Shown here: piece by piece, positions 10,263 through 20,760 of the stretch
Position numbering within the stretch: position 1 is the stretch's first letter
How the letters are laid out: each line of letters begins with the position of its first letter
Assembly (NCBI GenBank): GCA_037962975.1
Contig: CM075676.1
Location: 93,814,001 to 93,878,000, forward strand
Reading direction: 5' to 3'
DNA: 64,000 nt
DNA from: Clitoria ternatea
Lineage: Eukaryota; Streptophyta; Magnoliopsida; Fabales; Fabaceae
The notes under the pieces: generated by a model
The model's input: only the letters and a program-made list of their open reading frames with translations
Databases searched by the model: none
What the model was told of the DNA's origin: nothing
Position numbers and translations under genes: made by a program

Positions 10263-13200
10263 ATGGAGGTACCGGCAAATCGGCGATGGATGTACAACCG
10301 ACTAGATCGCAATCGGCGAGTGACTGAGGAGTTTATGATGGGGCTATTGGAGTTCATTTCGTTCGCTACGGCAAACACGCCTGGATTTGAAGTGACTCCG
10401 AAGATTCATTGTCCGTGCTCAAGGTGCAAATGCATGAGTTTTGAATACGCGGATGATGTCATGTGCCACCTAACTGAGAAAGGGTTCATGGAAACATACC
10501 ACTGCTGGTACAACCATGGTGAGCAGTTACCGCGTAGACCATCAGACGTAACCGTGCAACAGTCTTACTACGAGGTTGGAGGAAACAGGGATACGTACAA
10601 CAACATAGAACAAATGGTGATGGATCATGTTGGACCCTCCACCGGGCGTATGCTAGAACATAATGACCAAGCAGGTCATGGGGACTCTGACAATGTAGAG
10701 GAGGATCCTAATCCGGAGGTGAAGAGATTTTATGATTTGTTGGCGGCGGCTCAGACTCCATTGTGGGACGGGTGCAACAGTCACACTGAGTTATCCGCCT
10801 CCCTAGTTGCTTTAAGCCTAAAGGCAGATTATAATCTTTCTGGAGGTTATTTTGATAGGATGGTCAATCTGATGGGTTCCACCATGCCTAGTAATCACAG
10901 AATGCCAGCAAACCTGTACCGTGCTAAGAAACAAGTGGCAAACTTGGGGTTGGGTTGTGTGAAGATAGAGTATTGTGTTGGTGGATGTATGCTGTTCAGA
11001 AATGAGTTTGCAGACAAGAGTGTCACAAAATGTCTGCATTGTAATGAGGAACGCTACAAGACCGTTAAAAGGAGAGGGAAGGTAACCCAGACGGCCAGGA
11101 AGAAAATGTGGTACTTCCCTATAACACCGCGTCTTCAACGCCTGTATGCCTCATTGTCCACGGCAAAACACATGCGTTGGCATGCTCTGAACCGAACACA
11201 AGAGGGGTTTCTTTGCCATCCTTCCGACGAGAAAGCATGGAAGTGTTTGGATGAGCTATATCCGGACTTTTCAGGCGAGCCGCGCAATGTAAGACTTGGC
11301 TTATGTACTGATGGGTTTAACCCGTTCGGTCAATACGGAAGAGCTTACTCTTGTTGGCCAGTCATCCTGACCCCATACAATCTGCCTCCTGATATGTGTA
11401 TGAAGAGGGAGGTCATGTTTCTATCTATACTGGTTCCAGGACCCAAAAATCCAAAGGCGAACATAGACGTGTTTTTGCAACCGTTGGTTGAAGAGTTATC
11501 ACAATTATGGGATGTCGGGGTAATGACATACGATGCGTCTTTGAAGAACAACTTTATGATGCGTGCTGTTTTGATGTGGACTATTAACGACTTCCCGGCC
11601 TATGGTATGCTTTCTGGATGGTCCACGTCTGGGAAGCTTGCTTGCCCTGTATGCATGGAACATACCGCGGGGAATCACTCCCTGTTAGTGGCAAGACAAG
11701 TTTCTTTGACTGTCATAGAAAGTTTCTACCGTTGGATCACCCGTTTAGGAGGAACAAAACCGCTTTTAAGAAGAACAAGGTTGTTAATGAACCTCCACCC
11801 CGTAGGTTATCTGGTGCACGGGTTTGGCAGAGGGTCGAAGAGTATCCTTACATCTGGGACAAGAGTGTTAAGGAGTTTGCGGGTTACGGTAAGGAACACC
11901 ACTGGGTGAAGCAGAGTGTTTTGTGGGATTTGCCATATTGGAAAGACTTGTTGTTAAGACACAACATTGATGTCATGCACACTGAACGTAATGTTTTCAT
12001 GAATATTTTTGACACTGTTATGGACATCAAAGGGAGAATAAAGGACAACGAGAAGAGTCGTCTAGACCTTCCAATTTGGTGTTCCAGGAAGGAGTTGGAG
12101 TTGAGGGATGCGGGACGTGGAAGAATGTTTAAACCCCATGCAAAATATGCTTTAACTAGACCACAACAGATTGCTGTGTGTATTTGGATGAATGAGTTGA
12201 CCCTGCCTGACGGATTCGCTTCTAACTTGAGTAGATGTGTCGACGTGAAGGAGGGCAGGGTGTTTGGCATGAAAAGTCATGATTGCCATGTGTTTATGCA
12301 ACAACTACTCCCGTACGCGTTTCATGCCTTACCGAAGCCTATTTGGAAACCGTTAGTGGAGTTGAGTCACTTCTTTAAGGAGTTGACGGCTACTTCGTTG
12401 ATTGTGGAGAAACTTGTGAAGATGGAAGAAACTATCCCGGTATTGATTTGTAAGTTGGAGCAGATTTTCCCACCAAGTTTTTTTGACTCCATGGAGTATT
12501 TGAATATCCATCTACCGTACGAGGCCTTGGTTGGTGGCCCAGTGCAGTATCGTTGGATGTATCCATTCGAAAGGTGAATGCTTGGTGAACTCTTTAATTT
12601 CCTTGCAAACACTTCTTATAATAGTATTTTCTAACTTAACACTATCTTGTTAATGATGTTGAAGATTCTTACGCTCTTTAAAAGATAAAGTGTCGAACAA
12701 AGCCTGCGTTGAAGCATCAATTTGTGAGGCATACTTAGTCGAAGAAATGACAACCTTTGCTTCTTTCTATTTTCCGACGGAGATAGAAACTAGAATGAGT
12801 AGAATTTCCCGCAATCTTGGGGTAGCCAGCCGCACAGGGTTTGATGAACAAACATCGATTTTCAACTATCCTGGTCACCCGGGGGGCAGGCTCACAAAAT
12901 GTTACATTGATGAGAAAGATCGAAAGGCGGCTCACTTGTACATTCTTCTACATTGCCCAGAAGTGGAACCCTTTATTGAGTAAGTCATAGAAGTTATATT
13001 ATACATTCTTAACGTAGCTTTTATAGTATCTAAATTTGTTTCCTTTGAATAGCTTATACACAGATATGCTAAAACTTGAGCAAAATGATTTAACTGATGA
13101 CCAAATTCATAGTGAGGTGTCATCCAAGTTCGTTGGTTGGTTCGCGCAACACGTAAGACCCGTATACCAAGTGTTTTTAAGCCTATTTGCTTCTAACTCC

Positions 13201-14004
13201 CGTTATCTAACGATGACCTACTTCTTATGTTGTACATAGATACAAGACCCTAACAACCATATTGAAGATTCTTTACTCCAAGCCCTTTCTTGGGGGCCGG
13301 TGAAAACTGTTAAAAAATGGCCTATTTACTACGTAAATGGCTACAAGTTTAATATTCTTCAATGGAGTGAAGGGATGCGCACCCATAACTACGGGGTTTG
13401 TGTTAAAGGCACGGCCGGACAGTTGGAAGAAGACTTTTATGGAGTGCTTACGGAGATTGTTGAAGTTTCATTCTCTGGACGACTAAGAAGAGATATTGTT
13501 CTATTCAAATGTGATTGGTTCGACAACACAATCGGTGTTGGAACAAAGGTTGACAACAACTACGGCTTAGTTGAGGTCAAGAAGAATGGTAGATATAAAG
13601 GGTTTGATCCCTTCATTTTTGCCCAACAAGCTGAGCAGGTTTATTACACCGACTTCCCGGGAGGACATCGGGACTGGTATGCAGTAATCAAGGCCAAGAC
13701 CCGAAGTCAGATCACTGACAATGTCTCCGAGGAGGTCGATGACGCTTATCAGCTTGCACCACACGAGCTCAACGATGCCAATTTGTTGTTCAACATTGAT
13801 CCAGTCATAATGGATGAGACACTCGCCACTACGGGGGGTGAACACATTGACAAAGACCTTGTCTCTCGATCAAAACGGTCTAGGGCTGATTTGGATACTG
13901 ATGAACTTGTTCAAACAGATAACTACAGTAACACTGAAACTGAGGGGGAATTTGAAACTGAAACAGGCACAGAGTATGTAGTCGTTAAACAAAATGTTAC
14001 ATAG
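10263..14004 (+). pseudogene. TNP2-like CACTA transposase, copy A (frameshifted)
   Basis: This is the cut-and-paste transposase gene of the CACTA element, acting in the nucleus on the element ends. Exons inferred from frame and splice sites: 10263-12573, 12665-12979, 13053-13152, 13240-14004; all introns are GT-AG and phases agree. The N-terminus has the transposase-associated Cys domain (HCPCSRCKC, about residues 55-62). From about residue 215 comes the Transposase_21 core with FPAYGMLSGW and ACPVC. A DUF4218-type region follows (HDCHVFMQQLLPYAF, then PVQYRWMYPFER at the exon 1 end). The last exon has the DUF4216-type region (EEDFYGVLTEI, VLFKCDWFD). The frame shifts by one base between about 11660 and 11690, just after ACPVCMEH; the downstream frame resumes at GKTSFFDCHR. 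Otherwise the gene is complete, so the lesion may be recent. ATG at 10263 is followed directly by conserved sequence. Confidence 0.85.
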
Positions 14005-14054
14005 GTTTATATATATCCTGAGACTAACCTTTCTTTTCATGATTTTATCCACAG

Positions 14055-14312
14055 ATGACGGGACGTCGACTGCCCTTCAGTAGGGGTGGTGGGTCCAGGA
14101 CCCCGACATCCCGGCAGGGGACTCCCACCCCAGGACAGGAGACCACTCCATCACCACCACCACCACCACCACAGCAGACCACCCCATCACCCCGACTGAC
14201 CACCCCAGAGCAGAGTCCTGGAGTTGATGGCTTGGAGGACCATGGCCATCAGGCCACCCCACCTCCGGCATCCCCTCTGCCCATGTTGGTACCCGTGCCG
14301 GCCGGAGTTTAA
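14055..14312 (+). CDS. Proline-rich reading frame after TNP2 copy A
   Basis: An 85-codon frame starts at ATG directly after a good acceptor (TTATCCACAG at 14054). It is rich in Pro, Thr and Ser (TPSPPPPPPQQTTPSP) and ends VPVPAGV. It could be an alternative last exon of TNP2 copy A, spliced from near 13977, or a chance frame in a 3' region. No domain recognised. Confidence 0.3.
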   Translation: MTGRRLPFSRGGGSRTPTSRQGTPTPGQETTPSPPPPPPQQTTPSPRLTTPEQSPGVDGLEDHGHQATPPPASPLPMLVPVPAGV

Positions 14313-14419
14313 ATGAGTTTGTGATTTTTTAAATTGTAAATGAGTGAACCATAGTTTCCCTTTGAGATTCGACACAAATGGTAATTAAATTAATTGATTT
14401 CATCATTTGTGTTGAATCT

Positions 14420-14705
14420 TGAATTGTCTGTTTAGACAGTTTGGGATGAACAATTTTTTTATGCATTATTGCTATGTACAAGTTAGGACTTATTTTAAAA
14501 TTTGATCAAGTTTTGGTTAGTTAAGTTTTGTATTGTTCTCTGGGTGCATATTTGATTGTGGTTGAATTTGATTTCACCACTTTCATTTCATGTACTTAGA
14601 GACCAATAAGAAATGCTGCCGAAATTTTATCAAATTTTAAAATAACTCATAAGTTGTATGTGGTTATGAGGTATAGAAAAATGTTCATCCTGAATGGGTA
14701 GGACC
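14420..14705 (+). other. Long fold-back hairpin B upstream of TNP2 copy B
   Basis: The arm TTATTTTAAAATTTGAT (14490-14506) is perfectly complementary to 14629-14645. Pairing extends outward (GGGATGAACA.TTTTT near 14443 against 14688) and inward (TGTATTGTTCTCTGGGTGCAT against the segment ending near 14612). The loop side (ATTGTTC..GGGTGCAT and GACCAAT..GAAATGCTGCCGAAATTT) is shared with hairpin A, which identifies the two as homologous. The outer arms differ in sequence but still pair. Confidence 0.7.
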
Positions 14706-14771
14706 ACCACCTTTGTGAAGAAAGTAAGATTCATAGCACCGTTAAATTTACTGGTATTGTAAACAGTAAGT

Positions 14772-16680
14772 ATGGGTCGAAGTTGGATAACTGCATCACG
14801 TATAAGTCCAGAATATGAGGGTGGAGTTGAAACATTCATAGAGTACGTGATACGAAATGCTGAAGAGGTGAATGAAATGTATTTTTGCCCTTGTGTTAAA
14901 TGCTTAAACATGCGCCGACTAGAATTGGCAGAGGTGCGAGAACATCTGTTGTGTGATGGATTTCTTCAGAGTTATACGCGATGGATATGGCATGGTGAAC
15001 ATGTTGAGATGCCAAGTACTAGTTTTCAAACAAAAGACCAAAGCTTTACGCATGAGGTTGATGACGACATGGATGACCGACTTGAGGATATGATCTGTGA
15101 TGTGGGGGTAGAAAGTTTTAAGAGAGCTCACGTATATGCGAGTCTATGTGAGGATTCTGAAAAGCCGTTGTATCCGAATTGCTCTAATTTCACGAGGTTG
15201 TCAGCAGTTTTACGATTATTTAATTTGAAAGTGATAAATGGGTGGACAGATAAAAACTTCACTGACTTGCTTAAGTTGTTGAAAGAAATGCTCCCAGTTG
15301 GTAACACTTTGCCAAACCGTAACTATGAGGCTAAAAAGGTGTTGTATCCTATGGGCTTGGAGTATACGAAGATACATGCATGCCCAAATGATTGTGTATA
15401 ATATCGTGGTGAGTACGAAATGCTGCATCGATGTCCTAGGTATGGGGTGTCACGGTATAAGAAGAAAGAGGTTGATTTTGATGATTTCTGCAAAAAAGGG
15501 GTCTCCTACGAAGGTGTTGTGGTATCTCCCTATAGTTCCAAGACTAAAGCGTCTATTTGCCAATGCAGATGATGCGAAGCTTATGAGATGGCATGTTGAT
15601 CAAAGGGTTGTTGACGGACTAGTTAGGCATCCGGCAGATGGATTACAGTGGAAGAAAATGGATACGATGTTTCCAGATTTTGCCCGTGACCCAATAAATG
15701 TTAGGCTTGCACTAGCCACAGACGGCATGAACCCATATGGGAACCAAAGCACAAACCACAGTTCGTGGCCTGTTTTGTTGTTTGTTTATAACTTGCCACC
15801 ATGGTTGTGCATGAAGCGGAAGTACGTTATGTTATCAATGATGATTTCTGGTCCACGACAACCAGGGAACGACATTGATGTATATTTATCTCCGTTAGTT
15901 GAAGACCTGAAAATGTTATGGGAAGAGGGGGTTGATATGTTTGACGGGCTAACAGGACAATCATTCAATTTGAGGGCCATGTTATTCTGCACGATCAATG
16001 ATTTTCCAGCGTATGGTAACCTCTCGGGCTATAGCGTCAAAGGGCATAAAGCGTGTCCTGTATGTGAGGAGGGAACTAGTTCTGATCGACTACATCATGG
16101 AAGGAAAAATGTTTATCTTCGACATCGTAGGTTTCTCACACCTAATCATCCACTTCGTAGGTTGAAGAAGTCGTTCAATGGTGCACAAGAGTTTGAAATG
16201 CCTCCCCTACCATTGTCTGGTCGTCAAGTATATGAAAAGGTGAAAGAAGTTAATGTGGTTCTTGGTAAGTCTGAGAAACAGTCTATCTTAAAAAATACGT
16301 GGAAGAAGAGGTCAATATTTTTCGATCTGCCATATTGGAAAGAGCTTGATGTGAGGCACTATATTGATCTGATGCATGTGGAGAAAAACGCGTGCGATAG
16401 TTTTGTTGGAACCCTGTTAAACATACCTGGAAAAACGAAGGATGACCTGAATTCGCGTCTAGACTTGGAGTTGTTGGGTATACGTGAGGAGTTGCACCCA
16501 CAAGTAAAGGGCAAACAAACATATTTTCCGCCAGCATGTCATACCTTGTCTAGAAAAGAGAAACAAAGTTTGTGTGAATCGTTGTGTGGTGTCAAAGTTC
16601 CATCTGGGTACGGTTCCAACATCAACACTTGCGTTTGTGGCATCCAGGCACACAGACGAATTTATTGTATGTATCTTTTA
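14772..16680 (+). pseudogene. TNP2-like CACTA transposase, copy B (stop, frameshift, 3' truncated)
   Basis: A second, clearly diverged transposase gene of the same family. It starts MGRSWIT, has the N-terminal Cys motif (FCPCVKCLN, about residues 37-45), and breaks at an in-frame TAA at 15399-15401 after HACPNDCV. It then needs a frame change near 15490 before continuing as the Transposase_21 core: WYLPIVPRLKRLF, NDFPAYGNLSGY, CPVCEEGT, DLPYWKELDVRHYIDLMHVEKN. The reading ends near 16630 at SGYGSNINTCV, before the DUF4218 and DUF4216 regions present in copy A. What follows looks like the edge of ORF2 (a possible donor ATT|GTATGT at 16663), so a deletion probably joined copy B to ORF2. It is non-functional. 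Confidence 0.8.
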
Positions 16681-16708
16681 CTGATTATGTTTTTATACTT
16701 TATCAGAG

Positions 16709-18523
16709 TGTAACACCCAGGAGCCAACTTGCAAATCTCAAGATAATTACCGTCTCCATATAAAATCTCATGAATAACTTATTTTCCCGCATGGTAATTA
16801 TCAAGAGATTCACAACCTGATTCCAGAGGTTACTGATACAATATCAGAGTACGCAACCTTTTACATAATTAACTGCTTATTATTATACATAATATCAGAG
16901 TTTCATACGTATTATATTTTACAACAGGCACCTAGATCTTATAAAATATAAAGACGTACAGTACCAACAACATATTATACACGTAATACAGCCACAGTAG
17001 ACATGCAAGCAAGCATCAGCATCAAAAGTCTTCATAATTCATCCACATCAAGCATTATCCACTTTGTCATATATCTCCCTGGTTAACCACTAAAAGGGTT
17101 GCCACAAGTAACAGAAAGAGTGAGATAAAATACTAAATAAATAGAAATCAAATTAGAACAACCACAACCACAAGTAGGATGCTATGCGATGCAGATGCCA
17201 AACAAGTGTTTTGTATTATATTACGTTCTTTTATATGAATGAAAATGCATGATGGATCCATTCTGGTGGGAACATCTGCAGTGATTTCCAACAATAACAT
17301 TTTTACGGATATCCAACCGATACCGCGCCCCATAATGCAACACCAACATCGGATAACAATATCATAATATCAATAACAAGTGTTGCGGGACCCCCCTTAA
17401 GGACACACTGCTTAGCCCTTAAGACGGCCGTGGTATAAAACCACCGCAGAGGTCTGTGCTCAACAGAGCGTGTTCCCCCACCGGGAACCCCCTCAAAGAA
17501 CCCCTCTGCGGATTCTTTGAACGGCCAATGCATATGATGCATGAATGCATTTCATTACCAAATTCCTTTATAACTAGTTTTAACAATAAAATTATTATGA
17601 CAATCAATTAAGCATGCTTTATTTATAATTCAAAGAATATGGAAACACATTTTCCATATTATTTTTATCATAATTCAATCATATGGAAACACATTTCCCA
17701 TAATATTCATATCATATTTCAAACATATGAAAACACATTTCCCATAATATTTCATATTTCAAAGAATATAGAAACACATTTTCCATGTTATAGTAATTGT
17801 TTAATATCATATTCCAACCATTTGCATCCATTTCATAATTTAATTCAAATTAAATTAAAATATAACTATATGAGTTTCTAAACAATTAAGCAAGCAATTC
17901 TAACTTAATTTCTATGTATTTAATATCCTATCCCCTATTTCTTACCTCAAGTGAAGATCGTTAACTTTCCTTATGCTAAACTCCTTTGTATTTCTTCAAA
18001 TCTTCAAGTTTGCGTAATCTCTTCTTATGTGAAAATTAAAGAATGAAGGTTTTGAGAGCTTGAAGAGGGAGATGAAAGGTTATAGGATCAGTGGGGTTTT
18101 TGGTCTGAGGAAATGTGGGAGGTTGGGGCTCTATTTATAGGCTTTCAATGGTGGTTACTGTAGCAAATTACTGTAGCAAATTACTGTAGCAAATCACTGT
18201 AGCAAATCACTATAACAGCTCGAAATTGACATGAGGCGGTGGAAAATTGGAGAATTCTCATGAATTCTCTACATTCTTCAACATTTTTCATGTGACGTTT
18301 ACTGTAGCATTTTACTGTAGCATTTTACTGTAGCAGATTTTTATTTTATTTTATTATTCTATTCTACATTCCATTCTCGTTTATTTCCGTTTTAAGTCAA
18401 ACTGAAAATATCCTTGTATTCATTTTTAAATTTCCTATTTTCTAGGTTTCAGTTCTTATTTTTCTGGGAAATTTTAATTTTTTCACTATTTAATTTACTG
18501 CTTAAAAAAATTGGGCTGTTACA
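16709..18523 (-). repeat. Left LTR (3' LTR in element orientation)
   Basis: 1,815 bp, TG...CA ends. It carries one more copy of a 13-bp unit (TTACTGTAGCAAA, near 18157-18210) than the other LTR, which accounts for the 13-bp length difference. A second cluster, TTTTACTGTAGCA, lies near 18299-18336. Reading frames within it are incidental. Confidence 0.88.
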
Positions 18524-18911
18524 CTCTCCCCCCGTTATAAAAATTTCGTCCTCGAAATTTAAACGTACCTGGTTAGAGTAATTCAGGATATTGACTCCTC
18601 ATCTCATCTTCTCGTTCCCAAGTCATACTTACTTCATCTCCTTGTTGCCAAGCTACTTTTGGTATAGTACCACTACATTCAGTTACTGAGTATCTAATAT
18701 ACTCAGAGTTCTAACAATTTTACATTATCTAACTAGTAATTATACTAAACAAAAGCATACAAAGAGCACACATAACACACAAGCACACAAATTTCAAACA
18801 AATAGAAATCAAGGTTCATACACTTCAAGCTATTGTATGTTAATCTCTAGTCACTTGCTTCCTAAGGTTTTCTTTATATTTTATAAACCATTGCTCTGAT
18901 ACCACTTCAGC
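18524..18911 (-). other. Internal region of the LARD-like element with primer-binding site
   Basis: 388 bp without coding capacity. On the minus strand TGGTATCAGAGCAATGG at 18904-18888, 7 nt from the LTR, matches the usual initiator-methionine tRNA primer-binding site of plant LTR elements. At the other end the minus strand reads AACGGGGGGAGAG against the LTR, a purine tract. Confidence 0.85.
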
Positions 18912-20713
18912 TGTAACACCCTGTAGCCAACTTGCAAATCCCAAGATAATTACCGTCTCCATATAAAATCTCATGAATAACTTATTTTCCCACATGGTAA
19001 TTATCAAGAGATTCACAACCTGATTCAGAGGTTACTGATACAATATCAGAGTACGCAACCTTTTACATAATTAACTGCTTATTATTATACATAATATCAG
19101 AGTTTCATACATATTATATTTTACAACAGGCACCTAGATCTTATAAAATATAAAGACGTACAGTACCAACAACATATTATACACGTAATACAGCCACAGT
19201 AGACATGCAAGCAAGCATCAGCATCAAAAGTCTTCATAATTCATCCACATCAAGCATTATCCACTTTGTCATATATCTCCCTGGTTAACCACTAAAAGGG
19301 TTGCCACAAGTAACAGAAAGAGTGAGATAAAATACTAAATAAATAGAAATCAAATTAGAACAACCACAACCACAAGTAGGATGCTATGCGATGCAGATGC
19401 CAAACAAGTGTTTTGTATTATATTACGTTCTTTTATATGAATGAAAATGCATGATGGATCCATTCTGGTGGGAACATCTGCAGTGATTTCCAACAATAAC
19501 ATTTTTACGGATATCCAACCGATACCGGGCCCCATAATGCAACACCAACATCGGATAACAATATCATAATATCAATAACAAGTGTTGCGGGACCCCCCTT
19601 AAGGACACACTGCTTAGCCCTTAAGACGGCCGTGGTATAAAACCACCGCAGAGGTCTGTGCTCAACAGAGCGTGTTCCCCCCACCGGGAACCCCCTCAAA
19701 GAACCCCTCTGCGGATTCTTTGAACGGCCAATGCATATGATGCATGAATGCATTTCATTACCAAATTCCTTTATAACTAGTTTTAACAATAAAATTATTA
19801 TGACAATCAATTAAGCATGCTTTATTTATAATTCAAAGAATATGGAAACACATTTTCCATATTATTTTTATCATAATTCAATCATATGGAAACACATTTC
19901 CCATAATATTCATATCATATTTCAAACATATGAAAACACATTTCCCATAATATTTCATATTTCAAAGAATATAGAAACACATTTTCCATGTTATAGTAAT
20001 TGTTTAATATCATATTCCAACCATTTGCATCCATTTCATAATTTAATTCAAATTAAATTAAAATATAACTATATGAGTTTCTAAACAATTAAGCAAGCAA
20101 TTCTAACTTAATTTCTATGTATTTAATATCCTATCCCCTATTTCTTACCTCAAGTGAAGATCGTTAACTTTCCTTATGCTAAACTCCTTTGTATTTCTTC
20201 AAATCTTCAAGTTTGCGTAATCTCTTCTTATGTGAAAATTAAAGAATGAAGGTTTTGAGAGCTTGAAGAGGGAGATGAAAGGTTATAGGATCAGTGGGGT
20301 TTTTAGTCTGAGGAAATATGGGAGGTTGGAGCTCTATTTATAGGCTTTCAATGGCGGTTACTGTAGCAAATTACTGTAGCAAATCACTGTAGCAAATCAC
20401 TATAACAGCTCGAAATTGACATGAGGCGGTGGAAAATTGGAGAATTCTCATGAATTCTCTACATTCTTCAACATTTTTCATGTGACGTTTACTGTAGCAT
20501 TTTACTGTAGCATTTTACTGTAGCAGATTTTTATTTTATTTTATTATTCTATTCTACATTCCATTCTCGTTTATTTCCGTTTTAAGTCAAACTGAAAATA
20601 TCCTTGTATTCATTTTTAAATTTCCTATTTTTTAGGTTTCAGTTCTTATTTTTCTGGGAAATTTTAATTTTTTCACTATTTAATTTACTGCTTAAAAAAA
20701 TTAGGCTGTTACA
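18912..20713 (-). repeat. Right LTR (5' LTR in element orientation)
   Basis: 1,802 bp, near-identical to 16709-18523 apart from scattered substitutions and one fewer 13-bp ACTGTAGC unit. The 5' end in element orientation is at 20713. Confidence 0.88.
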
Positions 20714-20760
20714 CAAAGAATGTATAACCCATATGTGTCTTTTAATTGTGTTTGATGCAG

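Larger units (their letters stand above)
16709..20713 (-). mobile_element. Coding-less LTR retrotransposon (LARD-like) nested in the CACTA element
   Basis: Two direct repeats, 16709-18523 (1,815 bp) and 18912-20713 (1,802 bp), begin TGTAACACCC and end GGCTGTTACA. They flank only 388 bp of internal DNA. Direct repeats outside are CAGAG (16704-16708) and CAAAG (20714-20718), a 5-bp duplication with one change. The minus strand has a primer-binding site 7 nt inside the right LTR and a GGGGGGAG tract next to the left LTR, so the element runs right to left. No gag or pol is present; movement would need enzymes in trans. LTRs differ at a limited number of sites, so insertion is younger than the decay of the CACTA genes. 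Confidence 0.88.

Noticed and set aside
17148..20084. Duplicated reading frames at 17.1-17.9 and 19.3-20.1 kb as a gene pair
   Set aside because: They are the same positions of two LTRs of one element and have no protein motif.
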